A stretch of 64,000 bases of DNA. Source: Synanceia verrucosa. Lineage: Eukaryota > Chordata > Actinopteri > Perciformes > Synanceiidae. Shown piece by piece: positions 24,011-34,552 of this stretch. Where the stretch lies: positions 17,793,119-17,857,118 of the forward strand of contig CM056550.1 in NCBI GenBank assembly GCA_029721515.1. The letters are read 5' to 3'. Below the pieces are notes generated by a model. It saw nothing but the letters and a program-made list of their open reading frames with translations, was not told where the DNA came from and made no database searches. The translations under genes were made by a program, and so were the position numbers. Numbering within the stretch: position 1 is the stretch's first letter; each line of letters begins with the position of its first letter.

Positions 24011-24584
24011 ATTTCCAAATTCCACCTCAAAAACACCTCTGGCAAATTAATGTGAGAATAAAATGCCCCATAATAATAATGAATATGGATAAATGAATGG
24101 GATGCCATAGTTCATCAATGTCTCAACCATTAGAGCTGTGTGTATCAATGATGGCACACATGTTAGTAGCCCTGGACCCTGGGTAATCCCTGCCCTGACA
24201 CCCCGCTGCAGGAAGCCCGGTGGCCGCCCTGTGCGTTGCTTTTATCAGCCAGTGAGCAGCAGCAGCAGCGCTGCTTCTTGGGTACCACCATGTCCGCTCC
24301 CCTCCTCATCTACCGCAGATATGCGCCTCCCCTGCTGGGTTCAATCAATCACACACCGCTCAACCCTGCGACTGTGACCTCCACTGCCAGTTACTGCTTT
24401 GTGCAAATCAAACCAGCTGAGCTGCAAAAATAACAAAATAAATAAATTAAAATAAAAAAAACATCGAGTGACTGTAAAGCCGAAGACAGCCGATGGATCC
24501 CTGCTTGGCTTTGCTTTGACTCACAGATAATTAAAAAGCTCCATGTCGTGGATGTCAAGGCGTTTCAGTGAAATCAGCGCTTAC

Positions 24585-24637
24585 CTGCCCACGGTTTGGT
24601 TGGCGAGCTGTCTCATTCGGTTGAACTGCTTCTTCAT
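24585..24637 (-). CDS. arhgap17: Rho-GAP (ARHGAP17/RICH type), first coding exon
   Basis: On the minus strand ATG at 24,637 opens MKKQFNRMRQLANQTVG and ends in a split codon (AG) before the donor GTAAGC at 24,584. This is the start of the N-BAR domain of ARHGAP17 (RICH1) and ARHGAP44 (RICH2), which bind curved membranes and switch off Rac1/Cdc42. The conserved segment is near identical in both paralogues; residue 9 is R as in ARHGAP44 (K in human ARHGAP17). I prefer arhgap17 because human ARHGAP17 sits on the same chromosome arm as STX4 and SRCAP. No second exon was found down to position 1, so intron 1 would exceed 24 kb or exon 2 was missed. The exon is certain, the paralogue is not. Confidence 0.8.
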
Positions 24638-24960
24638 CTTGTGTTTTTCAGCGTTACCAGCGGGCGGTGCAGCCACTCCACATATCTCATTGATAGAATA
24701 AAGGCAGATCGGGGGTCAGTCTGTAAACATCCACGGTTTAGACATCCATCCACTGCGGCGAAACATCGACTTAAAACATCCTCATTTTTGGCTCGATGTG
24801 GGTCTCAGTTTGTCCTCCGATCTGCTGCTCCAGAGATGCTGGACCGAGTCCTCCTCTCCCCCCAACACTGACAGCTCACTGGCGACACGACGTTCCCCAC
24901 CGGTGCACCATGGGAAACGTAGTTTAGTCCTCTACAGAGCCACCTGGAATATGACAGAAT
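24638..24960 (-). promoter_or_regulatory. 5' UTR and promoter region of the Rho-GAP gene
   Basis: Directly upstream of the first coding exon is a moderately CpG-rich stretch. At 24,905-24,923 the minus strand reads ACTACGTTTCCCATGGTGC, close to the ACTACAATTCCCA..ATGC element bound by ZNF143/THAP11 at many vertebrate promoters. No TATA box is obvious. The start site is not defined. Confidence 0.5.
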
Positions 24961-25179
24961 ATTTTGATTATTGATCCCCCAACGGAGGAAAGAACAGCAG
25001 CATAAACGTTAGAAGTAAGAAATACAATAAAGCAACAATAATTAAACAATAAAGTAGCAATAATAATAAATATAAAAAATAAATAAAATAAAATGTATTT
25101 TTAAAAGACAATGAAAAGAAATTAAATACAATATCTAGGAATAGTTTTTTGCATGGATGAAGGAAGCACAGAGTTTATA

Positions 25180-25390
25180 TTTATTATTCCACCACCCAGT
25201 GTCAGGCTGTCCTAAATTAACACTATTAATGTTTACCAAAATATTTTCATGTTTCGGTAATGGTTTAATCCATCAGTATGTGCTAGCTCTTTAATCAATA
25301 TTATATATTTAATGCTAAAATAGAATTATTGTTGTTATCCAGGAATTTTCTAATTTACTGTTTTACAAAAAAAGCAGGTTATAATTATTT
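25180..25390 (+). repeat. Dispersed repeat family 2, forward copy
   Basis: Shares CCACCCAGTGTCAGG, GGTTTAATCCATCAGTATGTG, AGCTCTTTAATCA and the end TTTACTGTTTTACAAAAAAAG with the copies at 49.1 and 58.7-59.2 kb. It is continuous through the site where the 49.2-kb copy is interrupted. Confidence 0.7.
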
Positions 25391-26214
25391 TTTAATTGAG
25401 AAACAAATAATATGCAATACTGTGTTGCAGGTTTATCATCTGAAGGATACTTAAAATGTCTGACAAAATAGCCAAAATATATTGACACGTTGTTCCCATT
25501 TATAGTATTATAATAGTAAACAAAATGGAAATGTCAGTAGATTTGAATATTCAAGGACATTGTTAATTATCTGCAAAGACGTTATTGCTCATCCAGGTAT
25601 TTCTTACTTGATGACAGATTTTAAAAGCAGAATTAAGTGATTTGATACAGTTTAAAGTACACCGGCTTTGTGCTGTGGTGACGCTTCAGTGCAAATATAC
25701 AGTTTGTGCAGGCAAACAGCAGCATCTTGTGGCCGTTGGAGTGAAGGCGGAAACTCTTCTGTAGCTTTCAGTTACGATTGATCTGCAGGAGCAGCAGTGA
25801 TGACACTGGGCAGTTTATTAGCTAAACATGTTACTCTACCTATAAAGTACTAAAAATTGATGAAAATAATAATTAAACAACAACAACAATAATACATATT
25901 TACAGCAATATTTCTACCTTTACATCGCAATTAGTTTGCTACCCCATAAATGTTCTGAATATCCGACAGAGAGCTAATAATAATACAATAATAAATACAA
26001 ATGATAGTGTTGGTGTTTATTATTATTATTAACAATAATAATAATAATAACTAGACAAAAAATTCCTGAAGAAATTTTAATATGTGCCTGCACACATGAC
26101 GCCGGACCCACGCGACGCCGGGCCATGTAGGCCCAGCCTGATGCATGCTGACCCTCTCCTGCACCGAAGCACGCACTACGTGCGTGCCTGTCCCAGGTTC
26201 ATGTTGAAAACAAA

Positions 26215-26365
26215 CACACCTTGTTTCCTGTGAAGATTAAACCAGAGTTCGGGGCTTTTATTTTGAAAGGACAGTCATAGCCACAGCTTCCTGTGAGGAA
26301 AAAAGTTACCCCTCCGAAGTTTGGGGCTTTTATTTTGAAAAAACAGACTTTTATTTTGAAGGAAA
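26215..26365 (-). repeat. Three CTTTTATTTTGAA motif copies
   Basis: GGGGCTTTTATTTTGAAA occurs at about 26,252 and 26,325 and ACTTTTATTTTGAAG at about 26,347, each beside AGCTTCCTGT or similar. The same GCTTTTATTTTGAA wording is in the 51-bp minisatellite at 3.6-4.9 kb. Confidence 0.4.
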
Positions 26366-27770
26366 CAGCCTGAGCTTCCTGTCTGTGTGTGTGATCAATG
26401 ATGTCACCCACTCTCTGTATCATCAGCATTGACCTATGCATCATATCACAGACAGGGTCCCTTCAGTTCAAATGCCACACACACACAGCTGCTCTGTCAC
26501 ACTATGCTTCTGATTATGAGCTGACCTGTTGAATCACCTCTCGTATAAAAAAAACTATAAGGAGTAGAGCTTAGATTTTTGCATGTGAGTGATGCTGTGG
26601 TGATGGAGGTTCATGCATATCACCTAATTCTGCTGGCCACCCCTGCATGGCTTCAACACCCCATGGGGCACCCCTATGGAAAAGTCTAGGCGCGCCCCTG
26701 GTCTGTCCCCCACACTGGCTCTCATTGACTGCCATTGATTTCAAGCTGAGTCAGACCCTGCCGAACTCCTCTAAATAACTCCCCAACCGTAAGGCGTACA
26801 GCTTTGGGGTTTGGACCGTAGGCGGCAGGAGCTCGCGAGGATCGCAACGGTGTAAATTTCATGTCTCTAGCCCACTCAGAAGCCCGTCAGCGGCAGGTTA
26901 AACACAAGAGGTTTTCCTGCTTTCTCACGCCTTTTCCTCTGAAAATTAACATTGGGCCCAATGGAGAGAATTTTGGGAGGTGCTGCCCTAATTAAGGGTC
27001 TGGAGCAAAAACCATAAATCTCAGAGACATAAGAGACACATCGCTACGACGGGGACGAAATTTTCAACGTTTTGCTGTAAAAATTATGTTGGTGGAGTGA
27101 ACGTAGCCCTCACAATCACAATTTAAAAATATTTTTTTCAGACGATTCTGAAACTGCTCTCCACTCTAGGTGTGTAGTTCTCCCACTCTAGTGCACGCAA
27201 TAGACACCCATGTTAAAGGCTGATTTTTGAAGATTTCATGGTCTGGAAAAAGTTGAAATGCTGAAGAAACTATACATTTTTTTAATTGAAGATGAATTAT
27301 GAATATGTTGCCAGGAAAATTTGCTGCGTTTTGAAAGTTGAATGGAGTTTCTAGGTGAAAGAATGAGGGAGCTGTGACTCTTTGTTCGATGAAGAAAAAA
27401 ATTTGAAATCCGACCCTTTCCCCATTCATTCCTATGGGACTTTTTTCGGCGGTTTTTGGGGTCTAGCGTCGCCATGGTAACGGCTTTGACGGAGAAAAGT
27501 AATAGCACTCATCACACGATCGAGACGCACGTTTTGATATATGTCATGCCTGGGTGCACCTTACGGTACGACCCGCATTAATTGCCGAAAATGTGTCTAT
27601 AATAAAAATAATAATAAGAAAAAAAAAAAATAAACCCTCGTCCTGAATACTAATATACGCGTTGCTGGCTTAAAACACTGTGTTTTTTAAGGTGTTTGGA
27701 TGAATTTTTTGGGATTTTTTGGGTTATTTTATCTATTTACATCATATATGTGTGTTTTGGACCCACTACA

Positions 27771-27805
27771 AGCATTCATGGCAGGCTTCGCCTGCCATGA
27801 ATGCT
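27771..27805. repeat. Perfect 16-bp-stem hairpin
   Basis: Arms 27,771-27,786 and 27,790-27,805 are exact reverse complements (AGCATTCATGGCAGGC and GCCTGCCATGAATGCT) around a TTC loop. On either strand this would form a stable stem, and as DNA a small cruciform. Confidence 0.9.
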
Positions 27806-27841
27806 AAGACACTTAGGGAACCCCCCCAAAAGGAATAGTAA

Positions 27842-27900
27842 TATGTGCCGCCGTGCTCGCAAGGCTGGCTTCGCCAGCCTTGCTCGACGGCAGGCACATA
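27842..27900. repeat. Long imperfect hairpin with 11-bp perfect inner stem
   Basis: The inner arms 27,859-27,869 and 27,873-27,883 (GCAAGGCTGGC / GCCAGCCTTGC) are perfect with a TTC loop. The outer arms TATGTGCCGCCGT and ACGGCAGGCACATA pair with one bulged base. The loop and GGC-TTC-GCC core are the same as in the hairpin 60 bp to the left. Confidence 0.85.
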
Positions 27901-27959
27901 ATAATAATAATAATATGTAGTTACACCCTCCCTATGTCGTTACGAGCTGCTGCCACAGA

Positions 27960-28159
27960 GGGCGCTAATGACTCGACGCTCAATGTTTACAGCAGTAGCA
28001 AAAGAAGGAGTGTTGCCACTTCCTGAATGACATAAGTTCAAAGTTTAGACCTTTTTACACTTTTTACATTTATTTTCTCCGCCTGGAGCAACCTACCACG
28101 TTTCGGCGTAGAGTCGCAGCTTCCCCTGACACCTGACGCGGCTGCTTCTTCCTGGAAAC
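27960..28159 (+). promoter_or_regulatory. stx4 promoter and 5' UTR region
   Basis: The 200 bp before the stx4 start codon become CpG-richer (CCACGTTTCGGCGTAGAGTCGC, GACGCGGCTGC), consistent with a TATA-less promoter. The exact start site cannot be read. The start of intron 1 has fish-typical GTTAGCATTAGCGCGCTAGC sequence. Confidence 0.4.
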
Positions 28160-31100
28160 ATGCGGGACCGAACTAAAGAATTAGGAAACGTGAGTTTCAG
28201 AGTGAACGGTGAACGTTAGCATTAGCGCGCTAGCCTGCTAACTTAGCCAAGTCCGTTTAGTTAGCCGAGTAACGGCTGTTAGCTCAAGCGCTTAACTGTG
28301 ACAACTTTAACAGAGACAGTACATGAGTAAAAATGGTTTTAATAATGTTTCAATAATGGGAAGCTGTTTATGAGCATTAATGCTAAACTTTAGCGACATG
28401 TTGCTCCCAACTTCCGCTTCAGCCCTGCCTCCCTGAAGGAGAGACCAGGCCGGGACAGGGCACGGCTGCTGGAGCTGCCGAAGTTTGTTTTTGTGTTCGA
28501 ACACGGAGAAATCTTTATAATGACGAGTTTTGTCGATGTGATTGGCAGAATGCAGAGTCCTCAGATGAAGAAGAGGAGGGCAAAGCTCTCATGATCAAAC
28601 CTGGAACCTCTTCAGCCAAAGAGGACAAGGAGAATGAAGCCTTCTTTAAAAAGGTGACGTTTGTCTGAATAATGTTGGTAATCAATGTACAGGTGACATA
28701 TTGGCTAAGACAAGCTGGGTCCTGTCTTTAAGTTTTAGTTATGTCTGCACAACCCAGCATTATGTAGAGGAAAAAAAGTTATTTTGAATGATAACCATCA
28801 TGTTTACGTTGTTAAACTGATGAATATCAACTTCTGAGACTTTAAGGACAATGAACGGTGAAATTTTCTCAGTTTGATCTGATGCTATCTAAAGTTTGTT
28901 TTGTTAATATCCCAGTATCCTTAAATAATTAACAGAGGGTTTTGTCACAATTTACAGTACACTTCCCAAACACTTTATTTAACTATACATAAATTTATTT
29001 ATCTACATATCTACATCACCCAGGGTTTCATGATGACAACGGTGTATATGCTGTTACAAGTAGGCAAACTAACAAATTATTTCAACTATTGATCGTTTTC
29101 ATTAAACAGATTAAATGTTTAGGTTACAGTTTGGTCCAGTTTTAATTTGTAAAGTAGCAAATTGTCTATTACAGGTTAACAAAACCCAAGAGGCCATCCT
29201 AACATAAATTTATCAAATGTCTTGTGGTTTCATGAACTGTGCCTCTGCCCATTAAAAACTACATCTTGTTTCTGAATCTCAGGTTCATGAAATCCATGAG
29301 GGGCTGCAGAATCTCAAAAGGATGGTGTCCAACCTCGAGAACAAACAGAAAACTGTGCTGGGGGTGGCGCTGCCGGAGGAGAGTACGTATGCCTGAAGTG
29401 ATTGATGACTGAACAAGGAGAAACTTGTAGAAATCTGGAGATTAAATTTTCTAGCTGTGTTCAAGTGTTTTCTTTTGAAACCCGTTGTCTGATTTTTCCT
29501 CTCGGATCAGGTATGAAGAAAGAGCTCCAGACCCAACGAGAGGAGATCAAAACGTTGGCGAGTCAGATCCAGAGAAAACTGAAGAGTGAGTGTTAATGCT
29601 TAACAAGTGAACACTGTGTTTTGTCATGTTGTTTCGTGTGCTGGACTCACACTCACCGATGATCTGTCTGCAGGTATTGAACCAAAGAAAGGAGAGGAGG
29701 ATGGAAAATATATACCCATAAATGTTCGGATGCAGCGGACCCAGGTTGGATATAACTAAACCTTGTATTTTTTTAAATCTCAAACAGCTGCAGGAAGCCG
29801 CTTTATTCTGTTATTGTTGTGTAAACAGCCATGCAGTGAGCGACCTGTTTCCTTGTCTGCAGCACGGCGTCCTGTCGAAGGAGTTTGTGGAGCTGATGGG
29901 TTACTGTAACACCATCCAGGCTCAGTACAGAGACCGCAACGTGGAGAGAATACGGAGGCAGCTGAAGATCAGTGAGTAGGCGAGGCCCTGATGAACTGAT
30001 GATCACTTCCTCCTTTGTCTCATGACTCCTGGAGTCATCTCCTTTCTCTTTCTGTCACTTTCTATTTGACACCCTTTACTGTCAAACCACCAAGTTCAAC
30101 ATGTAGAACATAATATAAGGTAGTTCTTCTTTGAAGACGGTGAAGATTTCTTCTTCTTATTATTATTATTATTATTTTTTGCAGCCTCACAGGAGTTGTT
30201 GAGTAATATGTTAATAAACATCCACTTTGAACTACATTATAATGTGTTATATTCCATTTAGTTAATTAAATGTGTATATCCCACTTTTAAATTCTTAGAA
30301 AAAACAGGATGGTTGAAGTAAAGTGTTATGATTTGTAGTTTTATTGTGATCAAGTTGTAGTAATAGTTGAGCTGCAATAATTGAAGCGAAAATGCCAAAT
30401 ATTTGTTGGTTTTTTTTGTATTACGTTGAATATTTTTGGTTTTTGGACTGTTGCTCACCTTGTTCCTCCAGGATGTTATGAAGGGAATCTTTCTGGTGAC
30501 CAAACAGTAAATGAATGAAATAAGAACAACCTGAATCCAAACGCTGATCTAACGCTCTTCTCACTTTTAGCTGGGAAAAATGTGACGGAAGAAGAGCTGG
30601 AGGCGATACTGGAGAGCGGACAACCGGATATTTTCACCCACAATGTGAGTAAGATGGCTGCATGCTGAAAACACTGAACACAGCTAGTCGTAGTACTGAC
30701 TTAAATTTAGTGTCGTGATGACGAGATATATAAATATTTCTGCTCTGCTGTCTCTAATCGCTCAAACTGGACGACCGATTTGGTGAGCAAAGAAAGAAAA
30801 CCACTGCGGTGATCAGTAGCTCGTAGCTTTTGAGGAGCAGATGAAACCTCATTTCTCTTCTGTCGTTTAGGAAGCATCTAATAAATAATCTCCACTGTGG
30901 CCTTCAGATCCTGATTGATACTCAAGCTACAAAGCAGGCCCTGAACGAGATCCAGTCCAGGCACGACGAGATCCTGAAGCTGGAGAGGAGCATCAGAGAC
31001 CTGCATGACATGTTCCAGTACCTGGCCATGGAGGTGGAAGCTCAGGTGAAGAAGCAGAGCTGACCAAGTGTCTCCGGCTTTGGTTTGAGGTTATTAAGAG

Positions 31101-31728
31101 TGTCTGATCCAGATGTCTCTGCCTCCTGTAGGGGGAGATGGTCAACCGGATTGAAAACAACATCAAGCAGTCGTCTAACTACGTGGAGAAAGCAAAGGAA
31201 AACACACAGAAGGCCGTCACTTATCAGCAGAAAGCACGCAAGGTACACTTTGAAAATCTGACAGCTTTACTCCCCAAAAGAGGAAAAAATCCCCACAAAA
31301 CAATCATTTGGTGATCAATTACTGACCTTGTTCAGGTCACTGTTCTCCTCTCATGCCTCCACCTTTAATGAAAAATGGAAAAAACAGCAAAACTACGTCA
31401 AAACATCCGTTTGTAATCCAAGTCTCTCCACAAACATGCTCATCTCCATTAAAACACTTTGTACTCGCACAGAGAGGTGTTTCAAATAACACTTTTTTCT
31501 TTGGGTATTCAAGGAAACACAAGGAGGATAATTAATGAGCAAATTTTTGAGCGTGCAGCGTTCCTTTAAACTGATCCCTGCCCACATTTAACATCTTTAT
31601 GCACCCAAACATTAATAATAATAATCTTTGTTTCTCTTCCAATGCAGAAAAAGATCTGGATAGCCATCTGTTTGGCCATCCTCATCCTCATCCTAGTCAT
31701 CTCATTGGTCACCACCTTCGGCACCTAA
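28160..31728 (+). CDS. stx4: Syntaxin-4, complete ten-exon gene
   Basis: Plasma-membrane Qa-SNARE that pairs with SNAP23 and VAMP partners in exocytosis (family knowledge). Exons: 28160-28189, 28549-28653, 29283-29382, 29511-29585, 29674-29744, 29863-29971, 30571-30644, 30908-31045, 31132-31242, 31648-31728; all introns GT-AG. They join to 297 codons plus TAA, the same length as human STX4. It starts MRDRTKEL and has an acidic, serine-containing N-terminus, an Habc three-helix region (about 35-160) and a SNARE motif (about 196-258). The zero-layer glutamine is Q234, the last codon of exon 8 (EVEAQ|GEM). Residues 274-294 form one hydrophobic tail anchor (IWIAICLAILILILVISLV). ALPEES-MKKELQ and RNVERIRRQLKIT fit STX4 better than STX1 or STX3. 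Transcribed towards srcap. Confidence 0.95.
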
Positions 31729-32895
31729 CACCAGACCGGTTTAGAAGAAGAACAACAACAACATGTAAATAATTTCAGCCCAGAGGATGGACGGGTGAAT
31801 TCAGTCTGTCATCATCCTCCTGCTTTTCTTATGTCTTCCACTAATCTTCCTGTTTCCAAAGGGGCTTTTTCTGTTTTTTGTAAAAAAAAAAAGAAATTTG
31901 CTTTTAACTCACAAACGACAACAATCTCACCTGCATTTCCACTCAAGAGGCAGAGCTGCTGGTTTATGGAAGAACTCCCCTCGTCAATTTGAACTGTTAC
32001 GTCAGCGCTCCTTCCCCTCCTGCTGAAAAACAAGAGGAAAGAGTGTCCTTGAGCAAAGCACAATGCAGTATTGAACCCCCAAACTGACGCTGATCATACT
32101 GTACTCAGGAAGCTGTGCGTTCATTCTTGTTACGTTGTTTCTGGATGAATTGGAGGCGTAAATACCAATTTTAGTAGAGTAGTATTTCTTTTATAGCCAA
32201 ATAGACTAATATAATTGTACATAACCTCTAGTTGCTGGTGATTAAGACATTCTTTATGCAGAATTTTAAAACTTGAAAGTTGTTTCGAACTGCCTACATG
32301 TATCAAATGTAAATACATATTTTTTTTTTTGGGGTGAAATAACAGTCCCGTCCCACCCCCTTTTATTTTTATTTTACGGCGTCTCAGCACTGCAGGAAAA
32401 GGCCCAAGGCCCACTTTTATTTGTATTTATGATTTAAAGCAATTGTTGTGTCAAGCTGCTGCAACCACACATCATATAATCGTTTCATGTCTCCTCTGAA
32501 CTGTGCCTTCGTCTTTATGTCCATGTGAGAATGTGACGTGCACTAACATTGTCAAGAAGGGATGGAGTCACTTGTTATTTTGTTCACGTTTTAATTCACA
32601 CAGCAGCGTTTCAGCTGGTCGGTGCTCACGGCGCTTTTTATTTTTCTTCACTCTTTTGTCGTATTTGTGTACAGATGCCTTTTGTCTTGATCGTTTAGTC
32701 ATTTTAGTTAAATCCTGAAGCAGAAAACACATTTAAAACCACAAAATGACAGATCTGTGAAGAGAAATAAACCTAAACTGTTGGTCGAGGCCGTCCAAGT
32801 TTGGGAAAGTAAAGTTTGCTGCTGTGTGATTATCATGACTGTCACACCATTCTACATTTGTTTTTAAAATAAAATCTGTTCTATTATTGTTTGTT
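31729..32895 (+). other. stx4: stx4 3' UTR with poly(A) signals
   Basis: No further coding frame follows the stop. Candidate poly(A) signals are AATAAA at 32,766-32,771 and 32,868-32,873; the second is followed by T/GT-rich sequence (TCTATTATTGTTTGTTTC), which favours cleavage around 32,890. Short open frames on either strand have no support. Confidence 0.6.
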
Positions 32896-33004
32896 TCATA
32901 TCAAGTTCACACATGAGCTGTTACACCTTCAAAGTGTTTTTTACTTCATTGAGTCTGAAACAAGCCTGAATTAAACAAAAAAAATCTTCAACACAATGAA
33001 AAAC

Positions 33005-34552
33005 GGCAACTAAGTTTTGGTCTTTTTATTCAACTGTAATTGTCTTAATTTTCAAGTAAAACAATGTGGAATTACAAGGGATCAAAGGAATGCAACAAAT
33101 GAAGAGACAAATCAAAAATAAGACCATCACCATAAACTACCCCCCCCACCCCCCAAATATCATCTCTGCTCAAAATAGCTTCGACAAGTCCAAAAGTAAA
33201 TCGACAATTTACAGTCATCTGGAACTGTACCAGTAATTTTATTCACCTATTTTATCCAAGTATTTTTACATGAAGTGATGGTGACACAAAAAAAATAAAC
33301 AGGTGAAAAAGAAAACATTAATTTGGTAGCACTGATGCACAGGGGTTTTTTTTTCTTGGTGTTCTCTGGGGTGGGATTTTCTTGAGTTTGGCTTTTTTTA
33401 AATAATGAGAGAAGCTCAACACCCTGCTTCAGGTGCTTCACAAGGCAATCTGAGGTTCAAACCCATTTGGCCAGAGAGGCACTCTTAAATTTTACATTTA
33501 CTTGCCCTTTTCTGATATAAATACATGACATGGACTGTAGCTATAACTGCCTTTGAGGAAAATAGGAACAAGAAGCCTCCAGGTCTGCGGAGCGAAAGAC
33601 GCTCCGAGACAACTTCAATTGATATATTTTATAACTGTAGAGATACATCGTGAGGTACCAGGAACCGATTAATCGACTGAAGTTGATGTCAGAACTGATT
33701 ACTACACCACAACGTACTCAAAAGCTGAGGGCCACAATATCTGATGTGCAAAATGAGAAATGCAAGGCTGGATTAAAAAAAAAATCAATCCAATGAACAG
33801 AGACTGACATGACAAAAAATATGTATGTATGAGGGGGCCCAAGCAAAGACAAGCTCCAGCATAGTGCAGCAAAGATCACATTGACAGATCTGGTCTCTTC
33901 CTAATACCCTGGAAGAAACAATAAAATATGCATAACTTATCAACTGACTACAAAGAAACAATAGTCAGGACAGCTGACGAAATTTTTCAAAAACCAAACT
34001 CTCTAAAACCTCCAACTTACAATACAACTGGTCACTCAAAAGTTTGTTTTAAATGTCACACAAATGACTTTTCATTAATGACCCTAACAGAGGGTGCTGT
34101 ATATTCCCATGTTAACACAGAGTGTTCCAGTCTTTATGATTACAGTACATAATGTCAACTAGCAACTCTCCTGTATCACCTCTTTGTCCCCTCAAGTCCT
34201 GGTGGTGACTCTATCCACCGCATCATTTCTGTCGGACGCACAACAGTGGTGCCACTTCTTTTTTTTTTCAGATTTTTTTTTGGGGATTAGTTGTGTTTTT
34301 TTTTAAACTCTCAGTCCGGCATCCCTGAGCCTTCCCCCAGCTGACAATGAGCTGAGCTGGTGATTGGACCAGCTCTGATTGGAAAGGGAGAGGGCCCAAG
34401 AGGCAGGGAGGTCCCTGGCTTGTGCGGCACTCGGTTCCCTCGTATTCATCGGAGTGCACACAAAGCAGCAACCTTGGAGGTCGTGACATGCTCTCGAATC
34501 AGTGCTCTGCAGCAGCACTTCCATTGTTTTTCCCTCCCGTGTGGCACTCTGA
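33005..34552 (-). other. srcap: srcap 3' UTR
   Basis: From the srcap stop codon the minus strand runs about 1.5 kb without coding content. AATAAA on the minus strand is at 33,030-33,025 (plus TTTATT), with another at 33,243-33,238. If the first is used, the srcap transcript ends about 130 bp from the stx4 end. The region holds long T-runs (34,258-34,305) and a C-rich run at 33,141-33,154. Confidence 0.55.

Larger units (their letters stand above)
26081..27900. mobile_element. Composite repeat with inverted termini and hairpins
   Basis: The left end TATGTGCCTGC (26,081-26,091) is inverted at the right end (GCAGGCACATA, 27,890-27,900), and both ends lie near (ATA)n runs. The middle has no long frame. 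Inside, a piece ending GGCGCGCCCCTG at about 26,701 looks like the end of a separate hAT-like element, so the block is nested. Sequence from 26,700 to 27,600 (CATTGATTTCAAGC..., GACGGGGACGAAATTTTCAA...) is of a kind frequent in fish genomes. Two hairpins sit at the right side. I cannot name the family. Confidence 0.45.
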
